The translations under genes and the position numbers were made by a program. 64,000 nt of DNA, taken from assembly GCF_011421635.1 (NCBI RefSeq), contig NZ_WTLI01000015.1, positions 1 to 64,000 on the forward strand, written 5' to 3'. Below, piece by piece: positions 57,728 through 64,000 of the stretch. Positions within the stretch are counted from its first letter, which is position 1. Each line of letters opens with the position of its first letter. Origin of the DNA: Paenibacillus turpanensis. Lineage in GTDB: Bacteria > Bacillota > Bacilli > Paenibacillales > YIM-B00363. The notes below the pieces were generated by a model, which was given only the letters and a program-made list of their open reading frames with translations, made no database searches and was not told the DNA's origin.

Positions 57728-60490
57728 ATGCAAAAGCTTTTAATATATGTCTGTTTATTTGCGCTGTTGTCGGTCATCGCTGTACCCGCGGCCAACGGAG
57801 CGGAGCCGCACGCGCAGCGCGGGCGGGCGAACCTCCCGGATACGTGGATTGTGAAGTGGAAAGAGAGTGTGCCTGAGCGTTTTCGTGCAGAAAGCGAAAT
57901 TGTTCGCAGCTATGAAGACAGATTAATTACGGTTGTAAAACCCAAGAAGGGAAGAGACCCGGCGGCTTGGGCGGCTTATTGGGGGCAATCCCGCGAGACG
58001 GTCTATATGCAGCCGAACCAAGAGGTTCGGATTCAAGCTGGAGTGAAGCCTAACGATACGTATTACAGCAAGCAGTACCATTTGCAGCAGATTCGGGCAG
58101 AGGAGGCGTGGTCGGAGGCGACGGAAAACCCCCAATTGATTATCGCTGTCGTGGACACGGGCGTCGATCTGGATCATCCCGATCTTACGCCGAATCTTGT
58201 CAAGGGCTACAACCTCATTGATCCGTCCGAACCGCCGGAGGATGATAACGGTCATGGAACGAACGTGGCCGGGGTGATTGGAGCGGTAGGCAATAATCGT
58301 CTTGGGGTCACCGGCTTGCTGTGGCGCACAAAAATTATGCCGATCAAGGCGGTCGAGGCGAATGGCCGGGGGGAAGAGGATAAGCTAGGAGAAGGGATTC
58401 GTTATGCCGTTGACCACGGCGCCAAAATTGTGGTGCTTTCTCTTGGGCTCAACCGTTATACCCCATATTTGAAAGAAATTGCGGATTATGCGGAGAAGAA
58501 AGGCGTCCTGCTCGTTGCCGCTTCCGGCAATGAGGGGACGGATGTGAAATACCCGGCGGCGTATCCGACCGTTGTGGCTGTAGGCGGCGTAGGGCTGGAC
58601 AACACCGCGGATTACCGTTCGAACCGGGGACCGGAGCTGGATATCGTCGCACCTTGGTTTGTGTACACGACCGCGAAAGACGGCGGGTACGAATATAATG
58701 AAGGAACGTCGATGGCAGCGCCGCAGGTAGCCGGTGTGGCCGGATTGATATGGAACAAGTATCCGTATATGAAGCCAGTAGAAATTCGCAGCCTGCTGCG
58801 CCAAACGGCGGAGGATCTCACTTCGTCCGGCTGGGACGCGGCCACAGGCTATGGCCTGCTGCGGGCCGACTTAGCGCTGAAGGAGCAGCTGATGGCCGAT
58901 CCGTTCGAGCCGAATGATACGAAGCTGACCGCGAAGCCGCTGCCGATTACGAATGCGATCAGTGCGCAGTTTGCGGATTCGTCAGATGTGGACTGGTTTT
59001 ACTTTGATGCACCATATGACGGATATATCCAGCTGCAGTATCAGCCGGCGATTGCCGAATCGGTGGAGCTGACCTTCGAAGGTGCGGGCACGCCAACCGC
59101 TTACGAGCTAAAGTCCGGCGGGGTCGGGAAGTTTCCGGTGCGCAAGGGGCGTACGCAGCTGCGGCTGCGGTTGATGAATCCGACTGTAAAAGCTGCGGTT
59201 CCATACACGCTGACCAGCTCCTTTGAGATGGGGGCCGATCCGTTTGAAAACAATGATAAAAAGTATCAGGCATTTACGCTCCCGGGGCGCAGCGGAGTGT
59301 ATACCGGATCGTTTCACAAAGTGTCGGATGTTGATTGGTTTGCGATCGATTTTGAAGAGACCGGCTCGCTGCAGGTAAGAGTGTCAACGAACACACCGCG
59401 GATTGATCCGGAGATTTTGATAGAACCGCAGAAAGCGGAAAAGGAATTGCTTGTCGATCAGTACGGAGAGGGCATCGAGGAGAGTACGCCGATGATTGAT
59501 GTAACGCCGGGCAGGTATTACATCCGCTTACGAAACGTCGTATCGGCGATGCCGTACCCGGTCGTGGGTGAATACGATCTGGCAATTGAGTTTACGCCGC
59601 GGTTCTTTGATCCGAACGAGCCGAACAATCGGGCGTATCAGGCTGTGGCGGTAAGCGACGGAACGCAATACGAGGGTGTATTCCACAATGCACAGGATGA
59701 GGATTGGTTTTCGTTCCGCGTTCCGCAGTCGATGGTGACGGATATCCGGTTGGATGGAGTGCCTTATGAGGCCACGGTCGGAATGGAGCTGATCAATGCC
59801 AGCTTGAAACCGGTCGGTCATTATGTAGCGGCCGGAACCAGCGGAGGCTCGGTGCGGGTTCGCAGTCAGCTTGAACCGGGAACCTACTATATTCAGCTGA
59901 AGTCCGACCGAACGTTCCATCATCAGAAATATACGCTGAAGGTAGAGAGCTACCCGCTGCTGAGCGGATTTATGGACATCGGCGGTCACTGGGCAGCGCC
60001 GCAAATTCAAGAATTGACGCAAAAAAGCGTGATAAACGGCAAAGAGGCTTATTTATTCCTTCCGCAATCGAAGGTGACCCGGGCGGAAGCCGCCGCCATG
60101 ATCGTAAGGGCATTTAAATTTACCAAGAGATCTTCGGAATCGTTTCATGATGTAGGAGGAGATCATTGGGCGTACGAGGTCATTCAGAAGGCGCTGCAGG
60201 CCGGGGTCGTCAGCGGTTATCCTGACGGGACGTTCCTCCCCGATCAGCCCATTACGCGGGTGGAAATGACGGTGATGCTGGCGAATGCCCTCAATATCCG
60301 GGGGAAAATTCGCGGTCCGAACCCGTTTGCCGATGTGACGGAGGAATGGGCGATTCCGATCATCAAGCAAATGAATGCCGAAGGCTGGATTACCGGTTAT
60401 GGAGACGGGTTATTTTATCCGAAAAATCAAGCCACCCGTGCCGAATTCGCTGCATTGCTGTACCGGGTGATCAGCGGGAATAATCGATAA
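57728..60490 (+). CDS. Subtilisin-like (S8) protease with PPC repeats and three SLH domains
   Basis: 920 residues. Signal peptide (IYVCLFALLSVIAVPAANG), then a propeptide region. Catalytic triad: Asp in AVVDTGVDLDHPDL, His in DDNGHGTNVAGVIG and Ser in EGTSMAAPQVAGVAG. Three prepeptidase C-terminal-like repeats follow, each beginning DPFEPNDT, DPFENNDK or DPNEPNNR and containing DVDWF or DEDWF. The last about 180 residues are three SLH domains (SGFMDIGGHWA; DVGGDHWAYEVIQ; PFADVTEEWA) that bind pyruvylated wall polymer. It is therefore an S-layer-attached protease at the cell surface. Ribosome site AGGAG. Confidence 0.94.
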   Translation: MQKLLIYVCLFALLSVIAVPAANGAEPHAQRGRANLPDTWIVKWKESVPERFRAESEIVRSYEDRLITVVKPKKGRDPAAWAAYWGQSRETVYMQPNQEVRIQAGVKPNDTYYSKQYHLQQIRAEEAWSEATENPQLIIAVVDTGVDLDHPDLTPNLVKGYNLIDPSEPPEDDNGHGTNVAGVIGAVGNNRLGVTGLLWRTKIMPIKAVEANGRGEEDKLGEGIRYAVDHGAKIVVLSLGLNRYTPYLKEIADYAEKKGVLLVAASGNEGTDVKYPAAYPTVVAVGGVGLDNTADYRSNRGPELDIVAPWFVYTTAKDGGYEYNEGTSMAAPQVAGVAGLIWNKYPYMKPVEIRSLLRQTAEDLTSSGWDAATGYGLLRADLALKEQLMADPFEPNDTKLTAKPLPITNAISAQFADSSDVDWFYFDAPYDGYIQLQYQPAIAESVELTFEGAGTPTAYELKSGGVGKFPVRKGRTQLRLRLMNPTVKAAVPYTLTSSFEMGADPFENNDKKYQAFTLPGRSGVYTGSFHKVSDVDWFAIDFEETGSLQVRVSTNTPRIDPEILIEPQKAEKELLVDQYGEGIEESTPMIDVTPGRYYIRLRNVVSAMPYPVVGEYDLAIEFTPRFFDPNEPNNRAYQAVAVSDGTQYEGVFHNAQDEDWFSFRVPQSMVTDIRLDGVPYEATVGMELINASLKPVGHYVAAGTSGGSVRVRSQLEPGTYYIQLKSDRTFHHQKYTLKVESYPLLSGFMDIGGHWAAPQIQELTQKSVINGKEAYLFLPQSKVTRAEAAAMIVRAFKFTKRSSESFHDVGGDHWAYEVIQKALQAGVVSGYPDGTFLPDQPITRVEMTVMLANALNIRGKIRGPNPFADVTEEWAIPIIKQMNAEGWITGYGDGLFYPKNQATRAEFAALLYRVISGNNR

Positions 60491-60509
60491 AGGGGGCGGC
60501 TTGTAAACG

Positions 60510-60755
60510 ATGGATGATTTATCGCAATCGTTTTTAGGGTATTCGGGTATTGTCTATATTGTTTTGAATCTAATTTGTATCGCAGCTGCTTGGTGGGCGC
60601 TCCAAGCCGTCCGTGTAGATGTTTTGCTCTTCCGTCCCAACGGGGCCAGAGCCAAAGCGCTTCTCATCATGGTTTCGATTGTACTCGGTCACGGTCTGGC
60701 CGGATTTTTGATACAATATATGGGTTGGACCTCTCTTTTAAAATGGATGTTTTAG
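60510..60755 (+). CDS. ywzB: DUF1146 family membrane protein (YwzB-like)
   Basis: 81 residues, two helices: GIVYIVLNLICIAAAWWALQ and ALLIMVSIVLGHGLAGFL, separated by VDVLLFRPNGARAKALL. Matches the small DUF1146 family encoded between atp and murA in Bacillus. ATG with AAAGGGGGCGG upstream. Function unknown. Confidence 0.86.
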   Translation: MDDLSQSFLGYSGIVYIVLNLICIAAAWWALQAVRVDVLLFRPNGARAKALLIMVSIVLGHGLAGFLIQYMGWTSLLKWMF

Positions 60756-60897
60756 ATTCGCAGCAGAGAATAACATCGGTGGATGTTGTCAAAAATGAGT
60801 AGTACAACCACATCAAACCGGCAGTACGCTACAATCCTTTGTTAACCCATCAGAACAGATTTACATCTAATAACTGAAGCGCGGAGGGACCGAAGGA

Positions 60898-62307
60898 ATG
60901 AGCAAAATCATCGTCCGCGGCGGTAAACGTCTAACGGGTAATGTAAAAGTAAGCGGCGCAAAGAACGCCGTTCTTCCGATTATTGCAGCGTCGATTTTAG
61001 GCTCGGAAGGGGAAAGCGTGATTTTAGAAGCGCCAGCCCTTGATGATGTAATGACTATCAGCAGTGTGTTGGAAGCAATGGGAATTAAGATACGTTACGA
61101 TAATGAAACCATTACAGTAAACGCAGAGCACATTGAACGTTTTGAGGCGCCGTATGAGCTTGTACGCAAAATGCGCGCATCCTTCCTTGTCATGGGGCCG
61201 ATGCTTGCGCGGGTAGGCCGGGCACGCATTTCCTTGCCTGGCGGCTGCGCCATTGGAACAAGACCGATTGACCAGCACCTAAAAGGCTTTGAAGCAATGG
61301 GGGCGGAAATCGGGCTGGGCCAAGGCTACATTGAGGCGAAGGTCGACGGACGGCTGCAGGGCGCAAAAATCTACTTAGATGTCGCGAGCGTTGGAGCGAC
61401 GGAGAACATTATGATGGCGGCCACGATGGCTGAAGGGGTAACCTTTATCGAAAATGCCGCCAAAGAACCGGAAATCGTAGACCTGGCGAATTATTTGAAT
61501 GCGATGGGGGCAAAGATTCGCGGCGCCGGCACCGGCGTGATTCGCATTGAAGGCGTCGATCAGCTGAAAGGCGTGACGCATACCGTTATTCCTGACCGCG
61601 TGGAGGCGGGCACGTATATGATTGCTGCCGCGATCACCGGCGGAGATGTGCTTGTCGAAGGCGCGATTTCCGACCACCTGACTCCGGTGATTTCCAAGCT
61701 GGAGGAGATGGGGGTTACGGTGCAGGAAGAGGAGCTGGGACTGCGTGTAATTGCCGATCGCAGCAAGCTTCGCTCGGTGGATGTGAAGACCCTTCCGTAT
61801 CCGGGCTTTCCAACCGATATGCAGTCGCAAATGATGGCGCTGCTGCTTGTCAGTGAGGGGACGAGTCTCGTGACCGAGACGGTGTTTGAAAATCGGTTTA
61901 TGCATGTGGAAGAATTCAAAAAGATGAATGCGCAGGTGAAGGTGGAAGGCCGTACCGCTGTAATCAGCGGCGGAGCCCAGCTTGTCGGCGCCAAGGTTTG
62001 CGCAACCGACTTGCGCGCAGGAGCTGCGCTCGTGCTGGCGGGTCTCGTTGCCGATGGCGAAACCGAAGTAACCGGCCTGCATCATTTGGACCGCGGCTAT
62101 GTAGACATGGAGGCGAAGCTGGTGCAGCTTGGCGCCGATATTCGCAGAGTGACGACGGAGGAAACCGCGGCATCCGCAGATTTGGCTGCAGCGGAGCCTG
62201 ATGCTGTACCTGTTAAGGCAAAACAGAACAAGCGTAACACAAGGGAAAAACGGGAAGGCAGCAGCGATGCGTTTAGCGTCAATGCGGTGCAGCCGACCTT
62301 AGCATAA
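60898..62307 (+). CDS. murA: UDP-N-acetylglucosamine 1-carboxyvinyltransferase
   Basis: 469 residues. First committed step of peptidoglycan synthesis: transfers enolpyruvate from PEP to UDP-GlcNAc. [12 protein letters not shown] holds the substrate Lys, and [20 protein letters not shown] holds the catalytic Cys attacked by fosfomycin. The catalytic body ends near residue 420; an extra Ala/Lys-rich, basic tail (about 425-469, [14 protein letters not shown]) is not usual. ATG with GGAGGG upstream. Confidence 0.97.
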   Translation: MSKIIVRGGKRLTGNVKVSGAKNAVLPIIAASILGSEGESVILEAPALDDVMTISSVLEAMGIKIRYDNETITVNAEHIERFEAPYELVRKMRASFLVMGPMLARVGRARISLPGGCAIGTRPIDQHLKGFEAMGAEIGLGQGYIEAKVDGRLQGAKIYLDVASVGATENIMMAATMAEGVTFIENAAKEPEIVDLANYLNAMGAKIRGAGTGVIRIEGVDQLKGVTHTVIPDRVEAGTYMIAAAITGGDVLVEGAISDHLTPVISKLEEMGVTVQEEELGLRVIADRSKLRSVDVKTLPYPGFPTDMQSQMMALLLVSEGTSLVTETVFENRFMHVEEFKKMNAQVKVEGRTAVISGGAQLVGAKVCATDLRAGAALVLAGLVADGETEVTGLHHLDRGYVDMEAKLVQLGADIRRVTTEETAASADLAAAEPDAVPVKAKQNKRNTREKREGSSDAFSVNAVQPTLA

Positions 62308-62322
62308 GCAGCACCACAGCAG

Positions 62323-62353
62323 GGAGACGGCCCAAGAGGCGTCTCTCTTTTTG
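62323..62353 (+). terminator. Terminator of murA
   Basis: GAGACG (62324-62329) pairs with CGTCTC (62340-62345), extended by a flanking G/T wobble, followed by TCTTTTTG. Confidence 0.82.
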
Positions 62354-62435
62354 TTTGCTCGTTCTACTCGGTAGAGGGTTCTCATAGAATAATAGTGTTC
62401 CAAACGAGAATCGACGGAGTAAAGGAGCAGACAGC

Positions 62436-63551
62436 ATGAAAATGAGGTTAAAGGTGCGGGCGAAGCCGCTGGCGGCGGTGGGGCTCGGAGCGCTTTTTTT
62501 GGCATCCTTTTTTATCCCCTTCATTCTAGCATCGCGTGAAGGAGACCGAGCGATAGGGGCCCAGACTCACGGCTTCGAATCGATAGAGGCTGCGGCGGAA
62601 TGGTCATTTTTAAACCAAGGGCCGGTCATTCCGGTATATCGTACCCGTTCCCATATGGTAGAAAACGTCCCTCTGGAAGCGTACGTCCGCGGCGTGCTAG
62701 CAGCGGAAATGCCGGCCGAATTTGAGATGGAGGCGCTGAAGGCACAGGCCATCGCAGCACGGACGTTTATTGTGAAGCGAATTGGCGAACGGAATAAGGG
62801 GACGCTGCCCGTACAAGGGCTGGGACCGCAGGCTAACGAAGCGGAGAAGAAGGCTGCGGATTCGGCGGGAGAGCAAGCGGCTGTGGAAGCCTGGGTCAAT
62901 GATACGATCGAGCATCAGGTGTATCTTTCTGTAGAGGAAATGAAGCAGCGCTGGAGAGGCGGGGAGTTTTCGCAGTATCTGACCAAGCTTACCCGTGCCG
63001 TGAAAGAGACAGAGGGCAAGGTCATCACCTACGGCGGTCAACCGATTCAAGCTTCCTTTTTCTCCACGAGTAATGGGTTTACGGAAAATTCGGAGGAATA
63101 CTGGAGCAATGCCTTTCCGTATTTGCGCAGTGTGGCAAGTCCTTGGGACAGCGAGGTATCTCCGAAATTTTCGGCGGTTACCATCTTTACGGTCGATGAG
63201 TTTACGGAGAAGCTCGGGTTAGGGGCAAGCGCGAAGGCTTCGTTTATCAAGAGCGGGGTGAAGGTGGAGGCTTACTCTACCGGCAAGCAAATCGCTAAGC
63301 TGAAAATCGGCGGCCAAACCTTTACAGGAAGAGAGCTGCGGGAGAAGCTGGAGCTTCCTTCGGCAACCTTTACGATTCGGCGCAGCGGGCAAGAGGTGCG
63401 GATCGAAACGAAGGGCTACGGACACGGAGTCGGTTTAAGCCAATACGGCGCGAACGGGATGGCGCTGGAAGGCAAAACGGCGGAAGAGATCATTTCCTAC
63501 TATTATAAAGGGGTTACGGTTGAAAACGCAGCAGCCTATCTACCAAAATAA
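62436..63551 (+). CDS. spoIID: Stage II sporulation protein D (lytic transglycosylase)
   Basis: 371 residues. N-terminal membrane anchor (AVGLGALFLASFFIPFILA), then the SpoIID domain: VRGVLAAEMPAEFEMEALKAQAIAARTF with the catalytic Glu, SNGFTENSEEYW, and the closing GYGHGVGLSQYGANGMA. In engulfment it cleaves denuded glycan strands with SpoIIP and SpoIIM. It sits between murA and spoIIQ as in B. subtilis. Confidence 0.96.
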   Translation: MKMRLKVRAKPLAAVGLGALFLASFFIPFILASREGDRAIGAQTHGFESIEAAAEWSFLNQGPVIPVYRTRSHMVENVPLEAYVRGVLAAEMPAEFEMEALKAQAIAARTFIVKRIGERNKGTLPVQGLGPQANEAEKKAADSAGEQAAVEAWVNDTIEHQVYLSVEEMKQRWRGGEFSQYLTKLTRAVKETEGKVITYGGQPIQASFFSTSNGFTENSEEYWSNAFPYLRSVASPWDSEVSPKFSAVTIFTVDEFTEKLGLGASAKASFIKSGVKVEAYSTGKQIAKLKIGGQTFTGRELREKLELPSATFTIRRSGQEVRIETKGYGHGVGLSQYGANGMALEGKTAEEIISYYYKGVTVENAAAYLPK

Positions 63552-63637
63552 AACCGTGTGAAAGTCTTAAAAAATTGTTTTCAGCCTCAGTATAAAAGTG
63601 CGCAATCTGGCAACAATGGCTACTGAGGTGATAGAAT

Positions 63638-64000
63638 ATGAATCAAGAAAATCAAAAGAATCAAACGCAGGACAACGCTCCAAAATCTATCGATGGAGCA
63701 GCTTCTGCCGACACTTCCACTTGGAAGAGAGCGTCCGGTAAAAAGTGGGTATTCCCAGCGGTTTACATGGCGGCAGCGGCAATTATTCTAGCATTGATGT
63801 GGGTATACCAGGATGCCGGAACAAACACGAATTCCGAAACGAAGCCGGGATTGGAAGTTTCCTCGAAGACCAACAACCCAGCTGATACGACCGGTATGCC
63901 AGCAGTGCCCGTAAATGCGAACAAGTCGGAAGCTATGCAGTGGCCAGTAGCGAAAGAAGCAAATGCTCAAATGAGCATGCCTTTCTTTGACAGCAACGCA
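63638..64000 (+). CDS. spoIIQ: Stage II sporulation protein Q, N-terminal part (cut by window edge)
   Basis: 121 codons are visible and the frame is open at the edge. ATG with GAGGTGAT 7 bases upstream. One membrane helix (VFPAVYMAAAAIILALMWVY) follows a 35-residue polar N-terminus, then an Asn/Thr-rich linker and EAMQWPV, the start of the LytM-like region. The visible part ends before the peptidase domain. Position after spoIID supports spoIIQ, a forespore membrane partner of SpoIIIAH. Confidence 0.85.
   Translation, partial: MNQENQKNQTQDNAPKSIDGAASADTSTWKRASGKKWVFPAVYMAAAAIILALMWVYQDAGTNTNSETKPGLEVSSKTNNPADTTGMPAVPVNANKSEAMQWPVAKEANAQMSMPFFDSNA

Noticed and set aside
62383..62390. CATAGAAT as a sigma-E -10 box of spoIID
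   Set aside because: The -10 is close to consensus but no matching -35 was found at the right distance, so it is not listed as a promoter.

Overview
The window is a chromosomal segment of an endospore-forming Gram-positive bacterium, most likely Paenibacillaceae (Paenibacillus or a close relative). Three things point there. First, the sporulation genes: an SspP-like spore protein, spoIIR, spoIID and a partial spoIIQ. Second, the gene orders prfA-prmC ... spoIIR-ywlC-mntP-ywlE-rpiB-ywlG-glyA ... upp-wecB-atpZIBEFHAGDC and nuoABCDHIJKLMN ... DUF1146-murA-spoIID-spoIIQ, which follow the Bacillus subtilis pattern with a Paenibacillus-type complex I inserted. Third, an S-layer-anchored protease, and tRNA genes with Bacillales features. 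Most genes lie on the + strand. The names rest on motifs and gene order read by eye; no database search was run.

Layout. 1-33 is the 3' tail of a 5S rRNA, so a ribosomal operon lies just upstream. 158-7503: a DUF4015-type lipoprotein, guaB, dacA, pdxS-pdxT, serS and tRNA-Ser(UGA). 7487-7880: a 104-bp tandem repeat that starts inside the tRNA 3' end. 7988-9701 (-): a formate/nitrite-type channel gene overlapping ldh. 9945-12761: small proteins including SspP, an M48 protease and two small - strand genes. 12883-19150: a four-repeat Pho box, a secreted alkaline phosphatase, a lipoprotein plus ABC transporter with a His-rich permease, then tatA-tatC. 19180-21360: a poor region with a broken merR gene, tRNA-Pro, tRNA-Arg, tadA and five DnaA boxes. 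21361-37915: ychF, prfA-prmC, spoIIR, ywlC, mntP, ywlE, a ZTP riboswitch ahead of rpiB-ywlG-glyA, a protein kinase, ywiC, a Crp/Fnr regulator, a Cys/Gly-rich membrane protein, upp and wecB. 38025-45390: the ATP synthase operon. 45450-47333: a catabolite-repression site, a c-di-GMP-I riboswitch and a two-gene operon (degenerate ketoacyl synthase III plus a STAS-like protein). 47438-57582: an 11-subunit complex I operon without nuoEFG. 57728-64000: a subtilisin-like S-layer protease, DUF1146, murA, spoIID and the start of spoIIQ.

How the parts work together. Complex I and ATP synthase form the respiratory core, and the FNT-ldh pair gives a fermentative outlet. pdxST supplies PLP for GlyA. The ZTP riboswitch ties rpiB-ywlG-glyA to folate one-carbon status. 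The phosphatase operon pairs a zinc-family enzyme with what looks like a metal-related ABC system. The best candidate for an undescribed system is the operon at 45450-47333: CcpA-site DNA, an operator-like dyad and a c-di-GMP switch placed before a KAS III homologue that keeps its cysteine but has lost the catalytic His and Asn, plus a STAS-like partner. Second-tier candidates are the Pho-controlled phosphatase/metal-ABC operon, the tRNA-Ser-derived tandem repeat and the DnaA-box cluster at tadA.
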